Below the pieces are notes generated by a model that saw only the letters and a program-made list of their open reading frames with translations, had not been told where the DNA came from and made no database searches. This document shows, one piece after another, positions 1 to 6,354 of a DNA stretch of 8,866 bases (positions are counted from its first letter, which is position 1; each line of letters opens with the position of its first letter). The DNA lies in contig NVWR01000001.1 of NCBI GenBank assembly GCA_002746275.1, positions 156,334 to 165,199 of the forward strand, read 5' to 3'. A program made the position numbers and the translations under genes. The stretch is from Rhodobiaceae bacterium. Lineage in GTDB: Bacteria; Pseudomonadota; Alphaproteobacteria; Parvibaculales; Parvibaculaceae.

Positions 1-581
1 AACAGCCGCCTATGGACCGCATGGTGGTCGCGACGCCGTTCTCCCATAATCCCAACGCCTTCTATTACAATCAGAAGATCAACTGCATGCCTGCCACAGG
101 CAAAATCGTGAAAGGCGGACAGTCTTTCGAGTTTGCACCTGACAAACAGTTTGGTGTGTTGGACTGGGGCCGCGGTGTCTGGGCCTATGACAACCAGTGG
201 TATTGGGGATCGGCTTCTGGTCTGGTTGATGGTCGGTCATTTGGCTTCAACATTGGGTACGGCTTTGGCGACACAACGGCTGCATCAGAGAACATGGTGT
301 TTCTGGACGGCAAAGCGCACAAGCTGGATCAGGTGATTTTTCATGTTCCAGACGATGGATTTGACACATCACCTTGGCGTTTCTCGAGCAATGACGGTCG
401 CTTTGAGATGACCTTTGAACCTGTCCTTGATCGCCCTGAAAACGTCGATATTTTTGTCTTTCGGTCGATTGTGCATCAGGTATTTGGGCGCTTTTCTGGC
501 ACCGTTATTCTCGATAGTGGTGAGAAGTTGGAGGTTCGAAACCTGATGGGGTTTGCAGAGGATGTGCGCAACCGGTGGTAG
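1..581 (+). CDS. DUF2804 family protein, C-terminal part (5' end outside window)
   Basis: The reading frame is open from the first base and stops with TAG at 579-581, so about 192 C-terminal residues are visible and the true start lies upstream. The ATG at 12 is probably an internal methionine. The protein matches the DUF2804 family by its aromatic and glycine-rich core: an F-Y-Y-N-Q-K-I-N block at about 60-83, V-L-D-W-G-R-G at 156-176, then N-I-G-Y-G-F-G-D-T followed by E-N-M, H-K-L, and near the end D-G-R-F-E-M. Members are usually around 330-350 residues as I recall, so a little over half is present. The family has no established biochemical function to my knowledge. No signal peptide or membrane segment is visible in this part. 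The next gene follows after 114 bp on the same strand. Family assignment is by recognised motif pattern; any lipid-related role would be an inference from the thiolase-like neighbour. Confidence 0.85.
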   Translation, partial: QPPMDRMVVATPFSHNPNAFYYNQKINCMPATGKIVKGGQSFEFAPDKQFGVLDWGRGVWAYDNQWYWGSASGLVDGRSFGFNIGYGFGDTTAASENMVFLDGKAHKLDQVIFHVPDDGFDTSPWRFSSNDGRFEMTFEPVLDRPENVDIFVFRSIVHQVFGRFSGTVILDSGEKLEVRNLMGFAEDVRNRW

Positions 582-599
582 GAGGGAAAGCCTCTAGTC

Positions 600-612
600 T
601 GACGCAACGTCA
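600..612. repeat. Short inverted repeat in the DUF2804-thiolase gap
   Basis: TGACG and CGTCA are perfect 5-bp arms separated by CAA. They lie about 85 bp ahead of the thiolase-like start and 19 bp after the DUF2804 stop. This could be a half-helical-turn operator, but arms this short arise easily by chance. No convincing -35/-10 pair was seen in this 114-bp gap. Confidence 0.2.
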
Positions 613-695
613 AGCGTGGAGCACTGGACACCCGACCTCCCATGCGTATCTTCTCCTCAATTGGTCATCAAGTACACAAAGTCGGGAGCACACGG

Positions 696-2231
696 ATGGT
701 AGATCCGCGAACCCCCATCCTCGTTGGATGCGGTCAGATAGTTCAAAAAGAAAAAGACCTGGAAAAGGTCAAAGATCCGGCCTCTCTGATGGCTGATGCG
801 GCCCGCATGGCTTTGGCAGACACAGGTGTTAAAGGCCTGGTGGGCAAGCTCGACACGGTTACCTGCACGCGCTTTGTGATCGACAGCCCGGGCACGCGCG
901 AGCTGCCGATCAATCAGTACGCTAATCTGCCTCTGACCCTCGCCAACAAGATCGGCGCAACCCCCGCCAGCACGTGTTACGGCCCAACCGGCGGTAACTC
1001 CCCTCAGCTGCTGGTGAACCACACAGCCGAACGTATTGCCGAAGGCGATCATGATGTTGTCCTGCTTGCGGGCGTTGAGTGCTTTGGTTCCTTCCAGAAA
1101 TTGCTGATGTCCGGCCAGGCGCCAGACAACTGGAATGACGATCCGGGCGGCAACCGAATTGATATCGGCTATGAGAAAGAGGGGGTGTCTAAAGTTGAAA
1201 ACCTCCACAAGTTGAGCCACCCAGTGAACTGCTATCCGATGTTTGAAAATGCGTTGCGGGGCGAAGCCGGACGCACGGTTGAAGAGCAGCAGGCCTTTAT
1301 CGGCAAACTCATGTCGCCGTTCACGAAAGTCGCAGCCGAACATCCGCAAGCCTGGTTTCCCATCGAGCGCAGCGCCGAAGAGATCGCGACGCCGACCGCC
1401 AGTAATCGGTATGTAGGTTATCCCTACACCAAATTCATGAATGCCATCATGGCGGTCGATCAGGCGGCAGCCGTTGTCATGATGTCCGTTGAAAAAGCGC
1501 GCGAGCTTGGCGTGTCAGAAGACAAGTGGGTCTATCTGCACGGCTCTGCCGATGCCAATGACCTCTGGTACATGACTGAGCGTCAGAACTTCCATTCAAG
1601 CCCGGCCATTCGCACCATGGGGCAGAAGGCTTTCGCGCAGGCGGGCTGGTCGATGGATGAGATTGATTTCATGGACCTGTACTCCTGTTTCCCAAGCGCC
1701 GTTCAAATTGGCATGAAGGAACTGGGCATTGCGGCCGATGACCCGCGCACGCTGACCGTGACCGGCGGGCTGCCTTACTTCGGCGGGGCAGGAAACAATT
1801 ACGTCATGCACTCCATCGCCACGATGGTGGAAAAATTGCGGGCCAATCCCGGAAAAAAGGGATTGTGCACCTCCAACGGGTATTATGTGACAAAGCACGG
1901 AGCCGGGCTTTACTCGACTACGCCAACGGAAGGGCCGTGGAAACGCGAGAACCCGGCGAGTTACCAAAAGACCCTCGACGCCTTGGATCATCCCCGCGTT
2001 GAGGAAAAACCAAACGGGGCGGCCAAGATAGAAACCTACACCGTCATGCATGGTCGCGGTGGACCGGAATTTGGCATTGTCATGGGCCGGTTGAACACTG
2101 ACGGTGCACGCTTTGTCTCCCACGTAACAGATCCAACACTCGTACAAAGCTTGATGGACAAAGACAGTCTCGGACGCACCGGCACAGTTGAGAACACCGA
2201 CACCGGACTGAATATTTTCACACCCGATTGA
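696..2231 (+). CDS. Thiolase-like protein type 1 (acetyl-CoA acetyltransferase family) with extra C-terminal domain
   Basis: A 511-residue thiolase-superfamily protein. I chose the ATG at 696 because GGAG at 684-687 sits 8 bp upstream and the family-typical start V-D-P-R-T-P-I-L-V-G follows at once. The in-frame ATG at 642 would add 18 unlike residues and has no better ribosome site. The thiolase fold spans about residues 5-410. The last roughly 85-95 residues match the additional C-terminal domain of SCP2-thiolase-like (TLP1) proteins. Classical thiolase signatures are changed. Where the nucleophilic Cys should be there is G-G-N-S-P-Q (99-104), with the nearest Cys at 94. The NEAF loop is replaced by D-L-Y-S-C-F-P-S-A (327-335). 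The GHP loop reads G-G-A-G-N-N-Y (363-369), and the C-x-G loop reads K-H-G (400-402). TLP1 proteins bind CoA-type ligands, but ordinary thiolase activity is doubtful. It is likely cytosolic, acting on an acyl-CoA or as a lipid/acyl carrier. Family is confident; reaction is unknown. Confidence 0.88.
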   Translation: MVDPRTPILVGCGQIVQKEKDLEKVKDPASLMADAARMALADTGVKGLVGKLDTVTCTRFVIDSPGTRELPINQYANLPLTLANKIGATPASTCYGPTGGNSPQLLVNHTAERIAEGDHDVVLLAGVECFGSFQKLLMSGQAPDNWNDDPGGNRIDIGYEKEGVSKVENLHKLSHPVNCYPMFENALRGEAGRTVEEQQAFIGKLMSPFTKVAAEHPQAWFPIERSAEEIATPTASNRYVGYPYTKFMNAIMAVDQAAAVVMMSVEKARELGVSEDKWVYLHGSADANDLWYMTERQNFHSSPAIRTMGQKAFAQAGWSMDEIDFMDLYSCFPSAVQIGMKELGIAADDPRTLTVTGGLPYFGGAGNNYVMHSIATMVEKLRANPGKKGLCTSNGYYVTKHGAGLYSTTPTEGPWKRENPASYQKTLDALDHPRVEEKPNGAAKIETYTVMHGRGGPEFGIVMGRLNTDGARFVSHVTDPTLVQSLMDKDSLGRTGTVENTDTGLNIFTPD

Positions 2232-2273
2232 CCCGACCAAAATCGCTCGTGGGTGGAATGGGGAGTTCTTCCG

Positions 2274-2282
2274 TGGTATAAT
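2274..2282 (+). promoter_or_regulatory. Candidate extended -10 promoter for the phospholipase D gene
   Basis: TGG followed by a perfect TATAAT (2277-2282) forms an extended -10 element in the 78-bp gap. The stretch 17 bp upstream (2254-2259, TGGAAT) matches the -35 consensus at only 3 of 6 positions, as is common with extended -10 promoters. A start near 2289 would leave a leader of about 20 nt carrying the Shine-Dalgarno. If used, the phospholipase D gene can be transcribed separately from the thiolase-like gene. Confidence 0.45.
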
Positions 2283-2309
2283 AGCTTCCTGTTAAAGGGA
2301 GTGGAACGG

Positions 2310-3746
2310 ATGGCGCAGTCGGCAACACAATCACTGAATTCACATATTCCTGGGGCTGACGCAGGTTCCTACCCAGTGCGACCTGGGAATGTGATTGTGC
2401 CGCTTATTGATGGCGATCCCGCGTTCCGCCGGATATGCGAAGCGGTTGAAGCTGCAGAGCATTCCGTTTGGGTTACCATCGCGTTCTTAGGTCATGACTT
2501 TGAGATGCCCGACGGTCGAGGCAGCCTGTTCGACGTGCTGGACAGGGCCAAATCGCGCGGGCTGGATGTGCGCGCTATTTTCTGGAGGCCTGTCGGTGGT
2601 GACTGGACGCCAGATGACGTTTTCCCCGGTAACGACGATCAAAGGGCAATGCTTCAGGAGCGAGGGTCCAAGTTCTTGGCCCGGTGGGACCGCGCACAAA
2701 AGGCATATTGTCAGCACCAGAAAAGCTGGCTTGTCGATGCTGGCAGAGACAGTGAGATAGCGTTCGTTGGGGGTATCAACCTTGGGCGCGGAAGCGTGGT
2801 GTCGCCCGGTCACATAGGGGGAAATGATATCCACGTGCATGATGTCTATGCAGAAATGCAGGGGCCTGCGGCGACAGACGTGCACCATAATTTCGTTCAA
2901 CGGTGGAATGAAGCAAGTGATCGCACGCAGGACACAGGCACCTGGCCCTCTCCAATCGCGCAGACCAATCTGGATTTTCCAACAAGCCTGACAAAACCCA
3001 AAGGGGCGGACGCTGTGCAGATTCAACGCACTGTTAAAGCGGGGCATTACACCGACACGACTGCGACGCCGGGAGGGGCCAGCTTTGCCGTGCACGATGG
3101 CGAATTTTCAATTTACGAGCAGTATTTGAAGGCGATCAGCGCAGCTAGAACCTCCATCTATATTGAGGATCAGGCTATCGGCTCGGCAGATATTGTTGAA
3201 GCCCTACACAAAGCTTTAGAGCGAGATGTCTGTGTCACGGTCTTGGTACCGGCAGATGCACATAGCGAAATGGCTCAGGCTCGAAAAAGCCCGCAGGCAA
3301 AACCATTCTTTGACCGTTTGGGCCAGCTAGGTACTCACGACCATTTTCTTCTTGCGGGGATTGCCAATTACGGAGGCGACGACGTGCTACGTAATATCTA
3401 TGTGCACGCCAAGATCATGCTGGTCGATGACCATTGGGCAACTATCGGCTCCTGCAACATCGGCAACCGGTCTTTCTTTAACGACACTGAGCTGAATGCC
3501 TCTTTCTGGTCGGATACTGTTGTGCGCAATCTCCGATGCGATTTGCTGCACGAACATCTTGGCATCGACACGGCGCAGATGAATGATCGTGAAGCGATGC
3601 GGACCTACCGCGAGACAGCATGGAACAATCGAGCCAGAAGGCTGAATGGTGAGCGAATGGGAGCTCTGGCCTTCGCGCTTGATCCGGCAGCCTATCCGGA
3701 GCAGTTCACGGACGTCACCACAGCCAAGTCTCAGGCTCGGGGATAG
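2310..3746 (+). CDS. Phospholipase D / cardiolipin synthase-like protein with two HKD motifs
   Basis: A 478-residue protein of the phospholipase D superfamily, which hydrolyses or transfers phosphatidyl groups through a phosphohistidine intermediate. Both catalytic motifs are intact: H-Q-K-S-W-L-V-D at residues 136-143, followed by G-G-I-N-L, and H-A-K-I-M-L-V-D at 366-373, followed by I-G-S-C-N-I-G-N-R-S and a downstream E-L-N. The N-terminal lobe contains P-L-I-D-G-D-P-A-F-R-R-I, also typical of bacterial members. There is no signal peptide and no N-terminal membrane anchor of the kind found in classical cardiolipin synthases, so a cytoplasmic or peripheral membrane location is likely. The ATG at 2310 is chosen because AAGGGA at 2295-2300 lies 9 bp upstream; the in-frame ATG at 2253 precedes the putative promoter. 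The last 32 bp overlap the opposite-strand DUF4870 gene. Substrate (cardiolipin synthesis, phospholipid hydrolysis or other phosphodiester) cannot be told from sequence. Confidence 0.9.
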   Translation: MAQSATQSLNSHIPGADAGSYPVRPGNVIVPLIDGDPAFRRICEAVEAAEHSVWVTIAFLGHDFEMPDGRGSLFDVLDRAKSRGLDVRAIFWRPVGGDWTPDDVFPGNDDQRAMLQERGSKFLARWDRAQKAYCQHQKSWLVDAGRDSEIAFVGGINLGRGSVVSPGHIGGNDIHVHDVYAEMQGPAATDVHHNFVQRWNEASDRTQDTGTWPSPIAQTNLDFPTSLTKPKGADAVQIQRTVKAGHYTDTTATPGGASFAVHDGEFSIYEQYLKAISAARTSIYIEDQAIGSADIVEALHKALERDVCVTVLVPADAHSEMAQARKSPQAKPFFDRLGQLGTHDHFLLAGIANYGGDDVLRNIYVHAKIMLVDDHWATIGSCNIGNRSFFNDTELNASFWSDTVVRNLRCDLLHEHLGIDTAQMNDREAMRTYRETAWNNRARRLNGERMGALAFALDPAAYPEQFTDVTTAKSQARG

Positions 3747-4068
3747 GCTTGCCTTCTGAGATGAGCATGAAACCTTTGACGTTTCGGACAATTGCCCAGA
3801 TGAGCCACCCGAGCATGAGGATGAAACCGATGGCGATCATCATCAGGAACATGCTGACGACAACGAAAAGTATGCTTATCCAGAAGGTTCTGATTTGGTA
3901 GGTGAAGTGACTTGCAGCAACACTGTCCGCTTCGTCCCGCTTCAGGTAGGCAATCACGACCGCAATAAGCGTGGTGATCCCCACCACAAATCCTGCAAAA
4001 TTAAGCAGATAGACGAGTTTTACAGTATCGGATTGACTGGCGCTCGTTGAGCCCTGTGTTTCAGACAT
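3715..4068 (-). CDS. DUF4870 family small membrane protein
   Basis: A 117-residue membrane protein. The start at 4068 is set by a near-perfect Shine-Dalgarno, GGAGGTGA read on the minus strand (4080-4073), with GGAGG 7 bp from the ATG; the longer frame from 4140 adds 24 unlike residues and ignores this site. Layout: a polar Ser/Thr/Gln-rich N-terminus (1-14), a first hydrophobic helix about 17-42, a charged loop Y-L-K-R-D-E-A-D, the motif S-H-F-T-Y-Q-I-R-T-F-W (53-63), two closely spaced helices about 62-96, then N-V-K-G-F and the family-typical tail P-E-P-E-T-W-L-W. This matches the DUF4870 family closely in length and motifs. Function is unknown; an inner-membrane location is expected. Its 3' end overlaps the phospholipase D gene by 32 bp antisense, and it diverges from the histidine phosphatase gene across 84 bp. 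Confidence 0.9.
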   Translation of the reverse strand: MSETQGSTSASQSDTVKLVYLLNFAGFVVGITTLIAVVIAYLKRDEADSVAASHFTYQIRTFWISILFVVVSMFLMMIAIGFILMLGWLIWAIVRNVKGFMLISEGKPIPEPETWLW

Positions 4069-4072
4069 GCTA

Positions 4073-4106
4073 TCACCTCCGCAAAATGTCTCATTGAGGC
4101 TATAAG
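4073..4106. promoter_or_regulatory. Divergent gap signals: strong Shine-Dalgarno (-) and weak -10 candidate (+)
   Basis: The 84-bp gap between the DUF4870 and histidine phosphatase genes must hold both promoters if each is transcribed on its own. GGAGGTGA on the minus strand (4080-4073) decides the DUF4870 start. On the plus strand TATAAG (4101-4106) matches the -10 consensus at 5 of 6 positions, with a poor 3-of-6 -35 (TCCGCA, 4078-4083) at 17 bp. The promoter part is tentative. Confidence 0.35.
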
Positions 4107-4152
4107 CAGATGCAACGCGTGTCGAGAAGACGGGCGACAAAGGGAGAGTTCA

Positions 4153-4725
4153 ATGCCGCGTATATATATGATCCGCCATGGGGAAGCCGCCGCCGGTTGG
4201 GACGCCGACAAGGACCCTGGTCTGTCAGAGCTTGGTCAGGCCCAGGCGGAAGCTGCGGCAAAAGCTATTATGGCGCGCGAGGGGACGGTTCTCCCCGTGC
4301 TTTCAAGCCCGCTTAAGCGCTGCCAGGAGACAGCGGTCCCGCTCTCGCAGGCATGGGCGCAGACCCCCCGGATTGAACCACGGGTTGCCGAAATTCCCTC
4401 TCCCGATTTGAGCCTTGCCGAACGCGGTGTCTGGTTGCGCGGCATCATGACGGGGACGTGGGAGGAAACGCTCAAAGCGGAGGCCAGGGCCCTCGACTTG
4501 ATCGGCTGGAAACAGAAAGTGGTGGAAGCACTGCTGGAGCTTAAAACCGACACCGTGATCTTCTCTCACTTCATTGCCATCAATGCCGCCGTTGGGCATG
4601 CCTTGGATGACCCCCGCGTGATTTGTTTCCGCCCCGACAATTGTTCCGTGACCCTGTTCGAGACCAGCGGTGACCGCCTCACTGTCATCGAACAGGGACT
4701 GGAAGCAGAAACCACGGTCAACTAG
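4153..4725 (+). CDS. Histidine phosphatase superfamily protein (SixA/phosphoglycerate mutase-like)
   Basis: A 190-residue protein of the histidine phosphatase (phosphoglycerate mutase-like) superfamily, which removes phosphate through a phosphohistidine. The R-H-G-E motif sits at residues 8-11 with His9 as the expected nucleophile. The L-S-E-L-G-Q block is at 24-29. The second Arg lies in S-S-P-L-K-R-C-Q-E-T-A (Arg56), a plausible acid Glu80 is in V-A-E-I-P, and the second active-site His is His139 in S-H-F-I-A-I-N. GGGAGAG just upstream of the ATG is the ribosome site. Length is somewhat above SixA (about 160) and below cofactor-dependent phosphoglycerate mutase (about 230-250), so the substrate may be a phosphoprotein or a small phosphoester. 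No histidine kinase is nearby to support a SixA role. It is cytoplasmic, and its 3' end overlaps the next minus-strand gene by 8 bp. Confidence 0.88.
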   Translation: MPRIYMIRHGEAAAGWDADKDPGLSELGQAQAEAAAKAIMAREGTVLPVLSSPLKRCQETAVPLSQAWAQTPRIEPRVAEIPSPDLSLAERGVWLRGIMTGTWEETLKAEARALDLIGWKQKVVEALLELKTDTVIFSHFIAINAAVGHALDDPRVICFRPDNCSVTLFETSGDRLTVIEQGLEAETTVN

Positions 4726-5173
4726 CGCGTGGCAAGGGCGTTGAGGTCGAAGGCGCATCGCTTGAGCGAAGGCGGGCCCAACTGATCGTCAGCCCGAGTG
4801 TGATGACGCCCACCAGCCCAATCGAAACCAGCGTTAGCGGCGAGGGTGATCCGCTGCCTGTGACACTCAGATAGACGAGTAGCAAGGCACCACCGCCGTT
4901 GCTTACAAGGCCCGTGTAGATGGTTGTCCATGGGACAACGCCTTTGCTCGCGTCAATGAAGCCGCAAATATAGTTCGTCATCAGGGCGAGATAGGCCAGG
5001 CCGAGTAGGCGTGCATAGTTGATGGGGTCGGGCACTTGGCCCATTAACGCTTCGAATGCGCTCTCAGGCAAGAGAAGCAGGGGGCCGGCCCACAACAAGG
5101 CTGTGACCGAGATTTTCAAGACCAGCACCTTCTGCAAAAAGCGCAATGCTGAGTGAGGTTGATCGGGGGACAT
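4718..5173 (-). CDS. Hypothetical four-helix integral membrane protein
   Basis: A 151-residue protein that I cannot place in a named family. Four hydrophobic stretches are visible, at about residues 14-35, 51-72, 85-105 and 110-132. Between the first and second lie P-E-S-A-F-E-A-L-M-G and Y-A-R-L-L-G-L-A-Y-L-A-L, a pattern seen in small conserved proteobacterial membrane proteins. The C-terminal 20 residues are polar and rich in Ser, Pro, Thr and Arg. The start at 5173 has AAGGA on the minus strand (5187-5183) 9 bp upstream. The gene is divergent from the GlxA-type regulator and shares its 139-bp control region, which makes it the most likely direct target of that regulator (inference). Its stop overlaps the end of the histidine phosphatase gene by 8 bp. 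Frame and membrane nature are confident; function is unknown. Confidence 0.8.
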   Translation of the reverse strand: MSPDQPHSALRFLQKVLVLKISVTALLWAGPLLLLPESAFEALMGQVPDPINYARLLGLAYLALMTNYICGFIDASKGVVPWTTIYTGLVSNGGGALLLVYLSVTGSGSPSPLTLVSIGLVGVITLGLTISWARLRSSDAPSTSTPLPRAS

Positions 5174-5244
5174 GAACTGGATTCCTTTTTACCAAAGTTG
5201 CTCGTTTGGGGGGTGGAAACCCAAAATCGCATCTGGCAGTTCTT

Positions 5245-5268
5245 TTTGTCATTGTCGTAAATGACAAA
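5245..5268. promoter_or_regulatory. Perfect 9-bp inverted repeat in divergent regulator promoter (candidate operator)
   Basis: TTTGTCATT (5245-5253) and AATGACAAA (5260-5268) are perfect 9-bp complementary arms around a 6-bp spacer, in the gap between the membrane protein (-) and the AraC-family regulator (+). Overlapping it, TTGTCA (5246-5251, 5 of 6 to -35) and TATATG (5269-5274, 4 of 6 to -10) are 17 bp apart and could be the regulator's promoter. A protein bound to the dyad would cover the -35 element, which suggests repression or autoregulation. Confidence 0.55.
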
Positions 5269-5291
5269 TATATGGCTATATACGACAAATA
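5263..5291 (+). repeat. GACAAATA direct repeat at 21-bp spacing (AraC-type half-site candidates)
   Basis: GACAAATA occurs at 5263-5270 and again at 5284-5291, exactly 21 bp apart, i.e. two helical turns on one DNA face. Direct repeats at about 21 bp are the classic arrangement for dimeric AraC-family proteins. An inverse copy TTGTCGTA (5252-5259) pairs with TACGACAA (5281-5288). The repeat lies 22-50 bp ahead of the regulator start. Confidence 0.5.
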
Positions 5292-5312
5292 CAAAAGCCG
5301 TTTGGAGGCCAC

Positions 5313-6296
5313 ATGACACGCCTGACAATCCTTGCTCTCGACGGATGCCTAGCTTCGACAGTCTTTGGTCTTGCTGAACTGGTTCGGATGGCAAACCAGA
5401 TCGGGAAGCAGGTCGGTTCCTACGGAGACCATCCGATCGAGGTGGTTGTCGCCAGTTTGGATGGTGGCGCCGTCCAGGCCGAAGATGGGTCGGCGTTGAT
5501 GGTTGAAGCATCGCTCAGTCAAGGGCGCACGCACGACGTGCTCGTTGTGCCGGGGTGCATGACCCACACTCTGGATGTGACTGTGGCTCTCACCGACCGA
5601 AAACACGAAATTGACGCCCTGAAACGCTGGTATGCCAATGGCGGTGTTATCGCCGCGCATTGCAGTTCCATTTTTCTGCTTGCTGAGGCGGGCTTGCTGG
5701 ATGGGAGGAAGGCGACCGCCACCTGGTGGGCCCAGGCCCAGATGAAGGATGCATACCCCAAAATTGAAATCATGAGCGATGACACATTGACTGACAGTGA
5801 AAGGCTTATCTGCGCAGCCGGGCCATTTTCTCATCTCGATCTTGGACTTCATCTAATCGAGAAAATGGCTTCAAGGTCACTGGCTTCTTTGGTGGCAAAA
5901 TTCGCGATGATCGAACGCTCACCACCAAGCCAGGCTGCGTTTCGGACGATGGAACTTACGCGTCATGCGCCGCCGCTTGCGAAACGCTTCGAGAGCCTCG
6001 TTCTCAAAAGTCTGCCAGTGCCCCCAGCTATCAGTGAAGTTGCCCGCCAGCTCGGTCTTACAACACGGACTTTACAGCGTCGCTTATTGGAGGCGATGGG
6101 AAAAACGCCTCAGAGCTATATGAATGAAATTCGTATGGGCGTTGCGAAAAGCCTGATTGAGACTTCGGCTGTTGATGTTGGTCACCTGATGGCTGCGACT
6201 GGCTTTTCTGACGAAAGTGCATTTCGCAGACAGTTCAAACAGGCAAGCGGTATGACACCCAAGCAGTATCGAGAGCGGTATGGTGTGAGCAGGTGA
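5313..6296 (+). CDS. GlxA-type AraC-family transcriptional regulator with DJ-1/PfpI domain
   Basis: A 327-residue regulator. Residues about 1-190 form a DJ-1/PfpI-like (class I glutamine amidotransferase-like) sensor domain: it opens L-T-I-L-A-L-D-G, has L-V-V-P-G-C at 77-82, and has the nucleophile-elbow A-A-H-C-S-S at 114-119 followed by L-L-A-E-A-G-L-L-D-G-R. Residues about 228-325 form the AraC DNA-binding domain with two helix-turn-helix units: S-E-V-A-R-Q-L-G-L-T-T-R-T-L-Q-R-R (241-257), then M-A-A-T-G-F-S-D-E-S-A-F-R-R-Q-F (293-308) with the closing G-M-T-P-K-Q-Y-R. GGAGG at 5304-5308 is the ribosome site, only 4 bp from the ATG, a tight but usable spacing. Such proteins control amino-acid, quaternary-amine or stress genes; Cys117 could sense a reactive species, but that is speculation. 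It probably acts on its own promoter and on the divergent membrane protein gene. Confidence 0.92.
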   Translation: MTRLTILALDGCLASTVFGLAELVRMANQIGKQVGSYGDHPIEVVVASLDGGAVQAEDGSALMVEASLSQGRTHDVLVVPGCMTHTLDVTVALTDRKHEIDALKRWYANGGVIAAHCSSIFLLAEAGLLDGRKATATWWAQAQMKDAYPKIEIMSDDTLTDSERLICAAGPFSHLDLGLHLIEKMASRSLASLVAKFAMIERSPPSQAAFRTMELTRHAPPLAKRFESLVLKSLPVPPAISEVARQLGLTTRTLQRRLLEAMGKTPQSYMNEIRMGVAKSLIETSAVDVGHLMAATGFSDESAFRRQFKQASGMTPKQYRERYGVSR

Positions 6297-6342
6297 GCTG
6301 AACTTTATACCGACAGTCTTTTTTTCACAGCAGCAAAGCTAC

Positions 6343-6348
6343 TATACT
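6343..6348 (+). promoter_or_regulatory. Candidate -10 element for a leaderless nnr transcript
   Basis: TATACT matches the -10 consensus at 5 of 6 positions and ends 6 bp before the nnr ATG (6355), so the expected transcription start falls on or next to the A of the start codon. No Shine-Dalgarno-like purine run is present between 6326 and 6354. TTTTCA (6322-6327, 4 of 6) gives a short 15-bp spacing. Tentative. Confidence 0.4.
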
Positions 6349-6354
6349 CCACCC

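Noticed and set aside
642..695. Longer N-terminus for the thiolase-like protein
   Set aside because: The 18 extra residues do not resemble the family, and the ATG at 696 has a good Shine-Dalgarno.
657..1349. Antisense open frame (230 codons) opposite the thiolase-like gene
   Set aside because: No domain, no ribosome site, and it mirrors the codon pattern of the real gene.
2221..2255. CACCC/GGGTG pairing after the thiolase-like stop as a terminator
   Set aside because: Five-base arms with a 25-base loop and no following T run.
4069..4140. 24-residue N-terminal extension of the DUF4870 protein
   Set aside because: The GGAGGTGA ribosome site points to the internal ATG at 4068, and the extension lies in the divergent promoter gap.
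6277..6325. Rho-independent terminator after the regulator gene
   Set aside because: There is a run of seven T, but the only pairing upstream is GGTAT/ATACC with a 25-base loop, too weak for a terminator stem.
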